This document shows, one piece after another, positions 7,544 through 15,898 of a stretch of 64,000 nt of DNA. Position numbers and translations under genes: made by a program. Below the pieces are notes generated by a model that was given only the letters and a program-made list of their open reading frames with translations, ran no database searches and was not told where the DNA came from. Each line of letters starts with the position of its first letter. Position 1 is the stretch's first letter. This stretch comes from Bacteroidetes bacterium HGW-Bacteroidetes-16 (GTDB lineage Bacteria > Bacteroidota > Bacteroidia > Bacteroidales > F082): NCBI GenBank assembly GCA_002840975.1, contig PHDN01000014.1, positions 1-64,000 on the forward strand, written 5' to 3'.

Positions 7544-9691
7544 ATGTCAAAAAAATCAACCTATCCTAAGAATGCCATGGCGGGAGTCATCCTGAGCATT
7601 TTTGCAGAGAACCCGTTTAAAAAATACAACTATAAACAAATTGGCCACCTGATCGGAATTACCGACAAGGCCGGACGCAGTAACTTACTCAATCTATTGG
7701 AGGAATTAACCGCCAACAAGGACTTGCTGGTAGTGAAGACCGGGAAATACATGCTAAACCCCGAGAGGTTACCGGCGTTGGCCAACAAGAAAAAATATGT
7801 CACAGGAACTGTTGACATGAAGAATACGGGCAAAGCCTATATTATTTCGGAGGAAGGAGGCGATGACATTTTTATTGCTTCAAGCAACGTTGGCCATGCC
7901 CTGCATGGTGATTTGGTCAAGGTATTACTCTTTCCAAAAAGAAAGGACCACAAGACCGAAGGTCAGATTACAGAGGTGATCGAGAGACGTAAAGACACCT
8001 ATGTGGGTATTCTTGAAACCAACAAAAATTTTGGTTTCGTCATTGCCGACAGCCAAAACATGCCCTATGATATTTTTATTCAACCCGATCACCTGAAGAA
8101 CGCGAAAAATGGAGAAAAGGTGATTGTAAAAATCATCGAATGGCCCGAGCATGCCAATAACCCTTTTGGTGAAATCACCGAAGTATTGGGGATGCCGGGG
8201 AATAACGATGTAGAGATGAAGTCCATTCTCGCCGACAACGACTTTCCGCTTTCCTTTTCCAGGGAGGTGGAGCAGGCCGCCGAGAAATTGGATGCCAGCA
8301 TAAGCAAAGAAGAAATAGCGCTTCGGAAAGATTTCAGGAACACCTTTACCATGACTATTGACCCCTACGATGCCAAAGACTTTGATGACGCTATCTCCCT
8401 TAAAAAGCTGGACGACAATTCATGGGAAGTGGGAATACACATTGCTGATGTGAGTCATTTTGTGCGTCAGGGAACCTCTCTTGACAAAGAGGCTTTTGAA
8501 CGTGGTACTTCCATTTATCTGGTCGACCGGGTGATTCCCATGTTGCCAGAGAAACTATCGAACAATGTCTGTTCGCTGCGCCCCGATGAGGATAAGCTCA
8601 CTTTTTCAGCGGTGTTTTCCATGAACCAAAAGGCGGAGGTAACCCATCGGTGGTTTGGAAAGACCATCATCCATTCCGACAGGCGATTTACCTATGAAGA
8701 GGCCCAGGAGATTATCGAAACCGGGAAAGGTGAATTCAATACGGAAATCCAGGTATTGCATGCCTTGGCCTCGCAATTGCGCAAAAAACGGTTTAACAGC
8801 GGCGCCATAAATTTCAATTCGGAAGAAATTAAATTTAAACTGGATGACAAAGGAAAGCCCATCGAAACTTATATCAAGGAACAAAAGGAATCGAATCACC
8901 TGGTTGAAGAGTTTATGCTGCTGGCGAATAAACACGTGGCCGAATACATCGGGAAACCGGAACCTGGTAAAAAAAACAAGACGTTTGTTTACCGGATTCA
9001 TGACGAACCAAACCCTGAAAAGCTAAATACCTTTGTTCAATTTCTTAAAAAATTGGGTTATTCGCTCAACGTGAACTCAAGAGAAGCACTGGCATCCTCC
9101 TATAATGCTTTGTTTGAAAAGATTCACGGGAAAGGGGAGGAGAGCATGATCGAAACCATTGCCGTTCGCACGATGGCCAAAGCCGAGTATTCAACTGACA
9201 ACATTGGGCATTATGGACTGGCGTTTCCTTTCTATTCACATTTTACCTCACCCATCAGGCGTTATCCCGATTTGATGGTACATCGCCTGCTCGAAATTTA
9301 TTTACATGGTGGCCCTTCGGCCAACAAGGAAGTTTATGAGGAGATGTGCAAACATTCATCCGACATGGAACGTAAAGCCGTGCAGGCCGAACGCGATTCT
9401 ATTAAATATAAACAAGTGGAATTTCTACTCGATAAGATGGGTAAAGTTTTTGATGGTAAGATCTCTGGCGTTAGCAAATGGGGCATTTTCGTGGAACTCA
9501 ATATTTCGAGAAGCGAAGGCCTGATCCGTTTTGCCGATTTTGATGATGATTACTACTATCTGGATGAAGACAATTATAGGATTATCGGGCGTAACAGCAA
9601 TAAAATATATCGATTAGGCGATCAGGTTAAAGTTCTGGTTAAGAATGTGGATCTGGAACACCGAAAGCTGGATTTCAAGTTAGTTGAATAA
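7544..9691 (+). CDS. rnr: Ribonuclease R
   Basis: 715 residues with the RNase II/R domain order. An N-terminal winged-helix region comes first (YNYKQIGHLIGITDKAGR), then cold-shock OB domains. The RNB catalytic domain contains TIDPYDAKDFDDAISL, whose aspartates bind the catalytic metals. A C-terminal S1 domain runs from about 630 to the end (GKVFDGKISGVSKWGIFVEL). It is a processive 3'-5' exoribonuclease that degrades structured RNA. The basic tail of enterobacterial RNase R is absent, as is common in this phylum. It lies 1 nt after the ABC ATPase stop, so it is probably co-transcribed, and it is followed at once by a strong terminator. Confidence 0.95.
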   Translation: MSKKSTYPKNAMAGVILSIFAENPFKKYNYKQIGHLIGITDKAGRSNLLNLLEELTANKDLLVVKTGKYMLNPERLPALANKKKYVTGTVDMKNTGKAYIISEEGGDDIFIASSNVGHALHGDLVKVLLFPKRKDHKTEGQITEVIERRKDTYVGILETNKNFGFVIADSQNMPYDIFIQPDHLKNAKNGEKVIVKIIEWPEHANNPFGEITEVLGMPGNNDVEMKSILADNDFPLSFSREVEQAAEKLDASISKEEIALRKDFRNTFTMTIDPYDAKDFDDAISLKKLDDNSWEVGIHIADVSHFVRQGTSLDKEAFERGTSIYLVDRVIPMLPEKLSNNVCSLRPDEDKLTFSAVFSMNQKAEVTHRWFGKTIIHSDRRFTYEEAQEIIETGKGEFNTEIQVLHALASQLRKKRFNSGAINFNSEEIKFKLDDKGKPIETYIKEQKESNHLVEEFMLLANKHVAEYIGKPEPGKKNKTFVYRIHDEPNPEKLNTFVQFLKKLGYSLNVNSREALASSYNALFEKIHGKGEESMIETIAVRTMAKAEYSTDNIGHYGLAFPFYSHFTSPIRRYPDLMVHRLLEIYLHGGPSANKEVYEEMCKHSSDMERKAVQAERDSIKYKQVEFLLDKMGKVFDGKISGVSKWGIFVELNISRSEGLIRFADFDDDYYYLDEDNYRIIGRNSNKIYRLGDQVKVLVKNVDLEHRKLDFKLVE

Positions 9692-9697
9692 AAAAAA

Positions 9698-9718
9698 GCC
9701 TTCATCATCGATGAAGGC
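9698..9718. terminator. Bidirectional intrinsic terminator between rnr and the exbD operon
   Basis: A 9-bp stem (GCCTTCATC / GATGAAGGC) with an ATC loop, flanked by an A-tract on the left and nine T on the right. It can end transcription from both converging units. Confidence 0.9.
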
Positions 9719-9738
9719 TTTTTTTTTAATCGCGTTTC

Positions 9739-10209
9739 TTATCTTTTTTCTTTTTTCCCTTTGCGGGTTGAGTAGTTAATTTTTAAAGCTCCTGCTTTGC
9801 GCAGTTCCTGTTTAACATCGGAAACAATACCCATTTTTGTTAATCCGTCCACCTTAAGTGAGGTGGTGATGAATTTCTTGTCGGCCTCATCGCGGTCTTC
9901 GCGTTCCTTGGCCACAAATTCCTGAATATTATCTATTGTTGCAAAGGTATCGTTCAACTGAATACGTGAGTTGGTACCATAAAGGGCAGATTTCACGGGG
10001 GGGCCGATGTAAATATAGCTCACCAACGATTTCTTTTCGAGTTTCTGAATTTCGGTAGCCTGAGGTAATTTTGTCTTCACCTTCAGTGTAACTTCACGCA
10101 TGACGGTAGTTACCATGAAGAAGAACAGCAACATGAAAATGATGTCGGGCAACGAAGACGTGTTAATGGCAGGTGACCCTTTACTTTTTTTGGATTTAAA
10201 TCTTGACAT
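9739..10209 (-). CDS. ExbD/TolR-family biopolymer transport protein (second copy)
   Basis: 156 residues. N-terminal basic stretch, then 'AINTSSLPDIIFMLLFFFMVTTVMRE' around 14-38, a single helix with the conserved membrane Asp (D22) of ExbD/TolR that couples proton flow. The periplasmic domain follows. The C-terminus is lysine-rich (STRKGKKEKR). It works with ExbB in the inner membrane to energise TonB-dependent outer-membrane uptake. It is the last gene of the operon, 1 nt after the first ExbD gene. Confidence 0.9.
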   Translation of the reverse strand: MSRFKSKKSKGSPAINTSSLPDIIFMLLFFFMVTTVMREVTLKVKTKLPQATEIQKLEKKSLVSYIYIGPPVKSALYGTNSRIQLNDTFATIDNIQEFVAKEREDRDEADKKFITTSLKVDGLTKMGIVSDVKQELRKAGALKINYSTRKGKKEKR

Positions 10210-10210
10210 A

Positions 10211-10789
10211 TTATTTTCCTCCTATATCTTCAGGTTCTGCTTCCGAAATGGCTACGGGTACCGCGGCATTTACCGCGTCGATTTTATCATTGTCGATCAG
10301 TGCACTATACTTCTGCCCAAACATTTCCATGGAGAACCGGTCTTTCAACTCATTAAAACCAGCTGCCAACTCATTCTGGACTTGAATATACATGTCATAC
10401 GAGGTTCCTCTGTCATTTTTCAACGACACGATACCTTTTGAAATGGTGATATCCATATTCAATTGATCGATGTGTTTGGTTGTAACTTCAGGATATTCGT
10501 CATTGCCCGGATGTGGTGTAATAAAGTCAATTACCTTATATTTTAGTTGACTTATGTCTCCCGGTCTTCCATCAACGAGCAACCTGTCTTGGCTATTGAC
10601 TAATATTTTCAATACATTTCGATCTTTAACATCAATATCTTCTTCATTGTTTTCGACTGGTGGTGGCAACTTCCTGGTGATCCCCGTGTCGACGTCCATG
10701 GTTGTAGTTACAAGGAAGAAGATCAGCAGAAGGAAGGCGATGTCTGCCATCGATCCGGCGTTTATTTCCGGGGATGCTTTTATAGCCAT
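10211..10789 (-). CDS. ExbD/TolR-family biopolymer transport protein (first copy)
   Basis: 192 residues. The N-terminus is followed by EINAGSMADIAFLLLIFFLVTTTMD, the ExbD membrane helix with the coupling aspartate (D15). The periplasmic part is longer than in the second copy and ends in an acidic tail. Tandem ExbD genes after ExbB and a small membrane protein are a recurring Bacteroidota arrangement; the two may form a heteromeric pair. It starts 7 nt after the preceding gene. Confidence 0.9.
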   Translation of the reverse strand: MAIKASPEINAGSMADIAFLLLIFFLVTTTMDVDTGITRKLPPPVENNEEDIDVKDRNVLKILVNSQDRLLVDGRPGDISQLKYKVIDFITPHPGNDEYPEVTTKHIDQLNMDITISKGIVSLKNDRGTSYDMYIQVQNELAAGFNELKDRFSMEMFGQKYSALIDNDKIDAVNAAVPVAISEAEPEDIGGK

Positions 10790-10796
10790 AATTCGA

Positions 10797-11258
10797 TTAT
10801 TTAAACAATTTTACCACGGATGCGTATATAATTGAAAGCACTGTGATACCAAAAGTGATGTAGGTGGTATAGAGCCCCATACCTACATAAGTGGAGACTT
10901 CAGCTGTGGTTTTCAATTTTTCCAGTTCATATTCAGAAAACTCATTATCGGCAAGGGCATAACCTATTAAAATAACAACGGCAAAAGCGCCTATACTAAA
11001 AAGTATGGCTTTCCCATCTTTGGGATTGAGGATAATGTTATAAATAGGTGAGAGTATTGTGATGAGCACAATAATACCCAATAGTATAGCCGACCAGAAA
11101 AAGATTTCATTCATATAAGGGTTATTCAGATCGTCCATCATCATGTCAAGGGTTCTGTTGAAATCAAACAGGCCATAGAAAACCAAACCTGAAACCACAG
11201 ACAACGCCAGCAGAACGATCAAAATCACTTTTGTTATTGAGTGAATACTATCTTTCAT
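10797..11258 (-). CDS. Four-helix membrane protein of the ExbB/ExbD operon
   Basis: 153 residues, four predicted membrane segments (about 11-33, 50-72, 82-103 and 126-148). There are no catalytic motifs. The gene sits between ExbB and the two ExbD genes with gaps of 5 and 7 nt, so it is almost certainly co-expressed. A protein of this type is commonly found at this place in Bacteroidota TonB operons, but its role is not known to me. An accessory part of the motor complex is the simplest inference. Confidence 0.75.
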   Translation of the reverse strand: MKDSIHSITKVILIVLLALSVVSGLVFYGLFDFNRTLDMMMDDLNNPYMNEIFFWSAILLGIIVLITILSPIYNIILNPKDGKAILFSIGAFAVVILIGYALADNEFSEYELEKLKTTAEVSTYVGMGLYTTYITFGITVLSIIYASVVKLFK

Positions 11259-11263
11259 GATCT

Positions 11264-12085
11264 TTATTTTTTAATGTGTTGCGACAGGATATCAATAAAG
11301 GCAATGGAGCTGTCTTCCATATCGTTGACGAGGCTTTCAATTTTTGAAACAATGTAATTGTAAAAAATTTGAAGAATGATGGCTACGATCAAACCGAATA
11401 CGGTAGTCAACAAAGCTACTTTAATACCGTCAGCAACTACCGTTGGAGAGATATCTCCGGCGGCGGCAATAGCATCAAAGGCCTGAATCATCCCGATTAC
11501 AGTTCCCATAAACCCGAGCATAGGAGCCAGGGCAATGAAAAGTGAAATCCAACTAACGCCGGCCTCGAGGCGTCCGGTCACTACGCTACCGTATGATACA
11601 ACGGCTTTTTCAACTTCTCCCAGGCCATCGTCGAAACGGTTGAGCCCTTCGCTAAAAATACTGGCAACAGGCCCGCGTGTGTCGCGAAGAACTTCTTTTG
11701 CTTTTGCGATGCCACCTTTATCCAGTGCTGCCTCAATGTTTTTAAGGAGTTTGCCTGTGTTAATGGAAGCCATGCTGAGGTAAATGATACGCTCGATGCT
11801 AATGGCCAAACCAAAAATAAGGGCAAGCAAAACAATTCCCATAAAACCGGGGCCACCTTCAATAAATTTTTCTTTCAACACCTGGTGAAATGATTTCTGA
11901 ACTTCAGGTTCAGCAACTGTTGCTACAGCCTGCACTATTTCTTCAGAAGGTGTAACAGAATCACCAGCAGCGGCTGCTTCAACCGGGGTAGCGCCCTCAG
12001 TGTTGGTGGCCTGTGCAAAACTGTAGTTTGATAAACCCGAGGTTATCAAAACAACGATAGTAAGAAACGCGATTAATTTTCTCAT
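11264..12085 (-). CDS. MotA/TolQ/ExbB proton channel family protein
   Basis: 273 residues. An N-terminal signal-like segment (residues 1-25, ending SNYSFAQA) precedes an Ala/Glu-rich stretch. Three membrane helices follow, near 77-98, 180-203 and 221-246. The segment 'LFIALAPMLGFMGTVIGMIQAFDAIA' is the hallmark of ExbB/TolQ. It forms the inner-membrane motor with ExbD that drives TonB-dependent transport. It is the first gene of a four-gene operon with a good upstream promoter and a 43-nt gap from the -10 box. Confidence 0.92.
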   Translation of the reverse strand: MRKLIAFLTIVVLITSGLSNYSFAQATNTEGATPVEAAAAGDSVTPSEEIVQAVATVAEPEVQKSFHQVLKEKFIEGGPGFMGIVLLALIFGLAISIERIIYLSMASINTGKLLKNIEAALDKGGIAKAKEVLRDTRGPVASIFSEGLNRFDDGLGEVEKAVVSYGSVVTGRLEAGVSWISLFIALAPMLGFMGTVIGMIQAFDAIAAAGDISPTVVADGIKVALLTTVFGLIVAIILQIFYNYIVSKIESLVNDMEDSSIAFIDILSQHIKK

Positions 12086-12132
12086 GTTTGTAAAAATTGA
12101 TGATCAGTTTTTAGTTAACTTTTACGATTGGA

Positions 12133-12140
12133 CAAAGTTA
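12133..12140 (-). promoter_or_regulatory. Promoter of the ExbB/ExbD operon
   Basis: TAACTTTG on the minus strand matches TAnnTTTG. A TTG at 12162-12164 lies 21 nt upstream, as expected for the -33 element of Bacteroidota promoters. Confidence 0.6.
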
Positions 12141-12184
12141 AAAATTTATTTTAGTTTAATGCAATTTATTTTACTACTTCATTG

Positions 12185-12272
12185 CGGAGAAAGCGGGATT
12201 CGAACCCGCGATACCCTTTTGGGGTATACCCGCTTTCCAGGCGAGCCTCTTCAGCCACTCGAGCACCTCTCC
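12185..12272 (-). tRNA. tRNA-Ser(GGA)
   Basis: 88 nt folding into a class II tRNA. The acceptor stem GGAGAGG pairs with TTTCTCC (two G-U pairs), the D-arm contains GTGGCTGAAGAGGC, the anticodon GGA is at 12236-12238, the long variable arm is TACCC/GGGTA and the T-arm is GGGTTCGAATCCC. The discriminator base is G, as expected for serine. The 3' CCA is not encoded (the DNA reads CAA). It decodes UCC/UCU. Confidence 0.95.
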
Positions 12273-12444
12273 AATTTCTTTTATCAAAAAAAGAACGGCA
12301 AATGTAATTAAATATTACTTATCAAAACCTAATCCCTTTCATTGATTACGATTTAGAAAGATTTCAATTAGTCATCTCGTACCTAGTTTCAACTCAAATG
12401 ACAAAGGTTTCTAATCTCATTACCTGATAAAACCTGTAAACACA

Positions 12445-12470
12445 TCGGGCGGCTTAAAAAAACCGCCCGA
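12445..12470. repeat. GC-rich hairpin downstream of the ribonucleotide reductase gene
   Basis: A perfect 8-bp stem (TCGGGCGG / CCGCCCGA) around a 10-base loop, 38 nt after the stop of the reductase gene. On the coding strand the loop holds seven T, but no T-tract follows the stem. It could end transcription or protect the mRNA 3' end. Nothing else is seen in 12273-12507. Confidence 0.55.
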
Positions 12471-12507
12471 GAACTTAGACTAACCTGTGCATACCTTTCG
12501 GCATATC

Positions 12508-15261
12508 TTAACTACATTTGGAATGACCGCAAGATTTACAAATTAAGCAGCCGTCTTCATAAATTACTGAATTTTCGCCACAGGCTCCACAACGTGTATC
12601 AACAGCATTGGTGCCATCCGGTATATACCTTTTTAACGACCTGACCACACCATTTCGCCAGGTGTTGATGTTGTCGTCGGGGAAATTCAGGTTCGAAATC
12701 AAGTTGATAACATAATGCAAGGGCATGCCGTGGCGAAGTACTCCTGAAATTAATTTGGCGTAATTCCAAAATTCCTGCTCAAAACTTCGCGACAAAGCTG
12801 GAACGGTAATTTTATAACCCTGACGGTCTTCAAACAGAAAGTCGTAGCGGGTGCGTTCTCCCTTATTTTTTATTTTAACCACCCATCCTGTTTCAACGTA
12901 AGGAGGCAGGTAAAAATCTTCTGCTTTCCCTGTAAACACTTCATAGGGTTTGCCGTTGATTTTTCCGATGACAGCCATCCACTTTTCATAATTGTTCTGG
13001 AACCGGATCACATCTGCTTCCAGGGTCTTTGGTCGTGAGGGCGCTTTGGTTTCGTTAAAGTCGTCCTTCGAAAGGTCGTTTTTCTTTTCGTTACTGACCA
13101 ATACACCCGAACGCGACCCTTCACGGTAGATGGTCATCCCCTTGCAACCACTTTCCCATGCTTTCATATAGATTTCGCTCACCAGTTCTTCGGTTGCAGA
13201 TTCTGGTACGTTAACCGTAACGCTGATGCTGTGATCGACCCATTTTTGAATTTCGCCTTGCATGGTCACTTTGCTTACCCAGTTGATATCGGCCGAGGAG
13301 GATTGATAGTATGGTGATTTTGCAATAATTTTATTTAGTTCTTCATCGTTCATGTGTTTCACTTCATCCACATCATATTCGTTTATCCGAAGCCAGGTTT
13401 CAAATTTGGGATGAAACACCAGGTACTCTTCCCAGGCGTCTCCCACTTCATCAACAAAGTTGACCAGTACATTTCTGTCGTTGGGGTTTACTTTGCGTCT
13501 GCGTTTGTACGAAACCATAAAAACGGGCTCAATTCCTGAGGTTGTTTGGGTACAGATACTGATACTTCCGGTGGGGGCTATGGTCAACGATGCAATATTC
13601 CTGCGGCCTACTCTGGTCATCTTCTCGTATACCTTGGGAGCGTTATCTCTTATTCGCGCAATAAATGGGTTGTTTTTTTCAAGTTCGGCGCTATACAAGG
13701 GAAACGATCCGCGTTGTTCTGCCAATTCAACTGACGAACGGTATACTTCAATGGCAAGTAATTTATGTACTTCGGTTGAAAAAGTGATTCCATCTGCCGA
13801 TCCATAGCGCAAACCAAGGGCTGCCAGCATATCACCTTCGGCAGTAATGCCAATACCGGTACGCCTTCCCTGAATTGATTTTTCACGTATTTTCTCCCAT
13901 AAACGCTTTTCAACCTGTTTCACTTCATCTGTTTCCGGATCGGCCTTAATTTTACTCAGGATGGCATCTACCTTTTCTATTTCAAGGTCGATAATGTCAT
14001 CCATCATTCTTTGGGCAATGTGGGTATGTTTGGTAAAAAGATCACCATTAAAATAGGCTTCCGGTGTAAACGGGTTTTCCACATAGCTATAGAGATTGAT
14101 TGCCAGCAACCGGCAACTGTCGTAAGGGCAAAGCGGAATTTCGCCGCAAGGGTTGGTGGAAACGGTTTTAAAACCATTATCGGCATAGCAATCAGGAATC
14201 GACTCTTTGATGATGGTGTCCCAGAACAGCACACCGGGTTCGGCCGAAGCCCATGCGTTGTGTATGATTTTATTCCACAAATCTTTCGGATCAATTTCTT
14301 TTTGAACCCAGGGATTGTCACTATTTATCGGGAATTGCTGCATGTAGGACGTGTCATCTTTTAAAGCACGCATAAACTCATCGTCCACTTTTACTGAAAC
14401 ATTGGCCCCGGTTACTTTTCCCTGTTCAAGCTTGGCATCGATAAAATGTTCGGCATCAGGATGTTTGATGCCAATACTTAACATCAGGGCACCGCGGCGA
14501 CCATCCTGCGCCACTTCGCGGGTTGAATTGGAATACCGTTCCATAAAGGGGACTACACCTGTGGAAGTAAGGGCCGTGTTTTTAACCGGGCTGCCGGCAG
14601 GGCGGATGTGGGTGAGATCGTGGCCCACGCCACCTCTGCGTTTCATTAGCTGGACCTGTTCCTGGTCGATTTTAAGAATTCCACCATAACTGTCGGATGC
14701 GCCATCGTTACCGATAACGAAGCAATTGGATAATGATGATATTTGCTCTTCGTTGCCAATTCCTGCCATGGGGCTTCCTGCCGGAATGATGTATTTAAAC
14801 CGGTCGAGTACCTTAAAAATTTCGGCTTCGGTAAGCGGGTTTTTGTACTTCTTCTCGATGCGTTCAATTTCTTTGGCCAGTCTGTGGTGCATATCGGCAG
14901 GAGTGAGTTCATATAAATGACCTTTGCTGTCTTTAAGCGCATATTTATTAATCCAAACATTGGCCGCCAGGGCATCACCATCAAAGTAGGCCACGCTCGC
15001 TTCAAAAACCTCTTCATGCGTATAAGGATGTCTTAACTCGGCCGGGGATTCATGTTTCATGGCAGGTTTTTTAATCATGTCATCAGCGGTCTGAGGTTCT
15101 GGTGCTGATATATTTTCCGGATATTCTTCTGATATTTCCAATTTCGCTCTTTCTTCTAAAACTCGTTCATAAAAACTTTTCTCTTTTTTCTGCTCTACGT
15201 CTTGTCCTACTGGATCAATGTTGATTTTTTCGTCAAAATCTAAGTACAAATTGTTCTCCAT
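12508..15261 (-). CDS. nrdJ: Adenosylcobalamin-dependent (class II) ribonucleoside-diphosphate reductase
   Basis: 917 residues. The catalytic core shows C180 in LSNCFVIG, the finger-loop motif STNPCGEIPL (368-377; C372 is the thiyl radical position and E374 the active-site Glu) and SICTQTTSGIEPVF further on. The C-terminus is a cysteine-rich zinc-type module (CGACGENS...CLICKSCG) typical of the long B12-dependent enzymes. It reduces ribonucleotides to deoxyribonucleotides using cobalamin instead of a separate radical subunit, so it works with or without oxygen. No NrdA/NrdB partner is in the window. I looked for a cobalamin riboswitch upstream and saw none. Probably monocistronic. Confidence 0.93.
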   Translation of the reverse strand: MENNLYLDFDEKINIDPVGQDVEQKKEKSFYERVLEERAKLEISEEYPENISAPEPQTADDMIKKPAMKHESPAELRHPYTHEEVFEASVAYFDGDALAANVWINKYALKDSKGHLYELTPADMHHRLAKEIERIEKKYKNPLTEAEIFKVLDRFKYIIPAGSPMAGIGNEEQISSLSNCFVIGNDGASDSYGGILKIDQEQVQLMKRRGGVGHDLTHIRPAGSPVKNTALTSTGVVPFMERYSNSTREVAQDGRRGALMLSIGIKHPDAEHFIDAKLEQGKVTGANVSVKVDDEFMRALKDDTSYMQQFPINSDNPWVQKEIDPKDLWNKIIHNAWASAEPGVLFWDTIIKESIPDCYADNGFKTVSTNPCGEIPLCPYDSCRLLAINLYSYVENPFTPEAYFNGDLFTKHTHIAQRMMDDIIDLEIEKVDAILSKIKADPETDEVKQVEKRLWEKIREKSIQGRRTGIGITAEGDMLAALGLRYGSADGITFSTEVHKLLAIEVYRSSVELAEQRGSFPLYSAELEKNNPFIARIRDNAPKVYEKMTRVGRRNIASLTIAPTGSISICTQTTSGIEPVFMVSYKRRRKVNPNDRNVLVNFVDEVGDAWEEYLVFHPKFETWLRINEYDVDEVKHMNDEELNKIIAKSPYYQSSSADINWVSKVTMQGEIQKWVDHSISVTVNVPESATEELVSEIYMKAWESGCKGMTIYREGSRSGVLVSNEKKNDLSKDDFNETKAPSRPKTLEADVIRFQNNYEKWMAVIGKINGKPYEVFTGKAEDFYLPPYVETGWVVKIKNKGERTRYDFLFEDRQGYKITVPALSRSFEQEFWNYAKLISGVLRHGMPLHYVINLISNLNFPDDNINTWRNGVVRSLKRYIPDGTNAVDTRCGACGENSVIYEDGCLICKSCGHSKCS

Positions 15262-15412
15262 AGCGATGATCTGGTTGATTGATGATGCTTTAACAAATGC
15301 TTGTAAGCCAGCGTTTTTATAAAATAAAGAGCCTAACTTTTAAGTGAGGCAATATACAACACAAATCTTCAATCGCCCTCGATTATTTATTCACAGGCTA
15401 TGTTGATAAAAA

Positions 15413-15439
15413 ATAATCAGCGGGAAATTAGCTGATTAT
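15413..15439 (-). terminator. Intrinsic terminator of the TauE-like gene
   Basis: A 9-bp stem ATAATCAGC / GCTGATTAT with a 9-base loop, followed on the minus strand by six T. On the plus strand a T-rich stretch also follows. It separates the TauE-like gene from nrdJ. Confidence 0.8.
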
Positions 15440-15503
15440 CGCACCTTTTTTAAAAAAATATTTTTTTAAGAATTTTTGGCACAGTTTTATTTTGAAAAGG
15501 GTT

Positions 15504-15878
15504 TTACTTGCTAAAAAACATCTTAACAGCGATAACCAAAAGGATTGCAGCGAAAACTTTCCGGAGGATGACCTCGGGAATGCCGAGTGCGAATTTTGAA
15601 CCAAAAAAGCCACCGATAAAAAATGCGCCGGCAATAATCATGGCATATCTTAAATCGATGGCACCGGCCTTGTAATAATTCCATGCAGCCATCAATCCAA
15701 TAGGTGGTAACATGATGGCCAGGCTGGTACCTTGCGCGCTGTATTGATCCATTCCTAAAATTAAAACCAGGGCAGGTATCATAATGATGGCGCCTCCTAT
15801 CCCGATTAAACCGCTAAACATACCTGCCAGTAAACCTATTAAAATCAGGATGATTACAATTGAAAGAGTCATCTTCAT
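15504..15878 (-). CDS. Half-size sulfite exporter TauE/SafE family protein
   Basis: 124 residues with about four membrane helices (5-28, 30-50, 75-98 and 103-121). GLLAGMFSGLIGIGGAIIMIPAL is the conserved TauE/SafE repeat. Usual family members have two such repeats and about 250 residues, so this is a single-repeat protein that would have to dimerise. The family moves sulfite, sulfonates or other small anions across the inner membrane; the substrate here is unknown. It follows the large propeller-barrel gene by 20 nt and is followed by a terminator, so the two may be one operon. Confidence 0.85.
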   Translation of the reverse strand: MKMTLSIVIILILIGLLAGMFSGLIGIGGAIIMIPALVLILGMDQYSAQGTSLAIMLPPIGLMAAWNYYKAGAIDLRYAMIIAGAFFIGGFFGSKFALGIPEVILRKVFAAILLVIAVKMFFSK

Positions 15879-15898
15879 TTATTGTGTCATATGTGAAA

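Noticed and set aside
13354-15017. Several frames of 60-120 codons overlapping nrdJ
   Set aside because: They are shadow frames of a conserved gene, with low-complexity or unrelated translations.
15262-15503. Possible cobalamin riboswitch upstream of the B12-dependent ribonucleotide reductase
   Set aside because: I could not find a B12-box-like sequence on the minus strand in this interval. Only the terminator hairpin of the upstream gene is visible.
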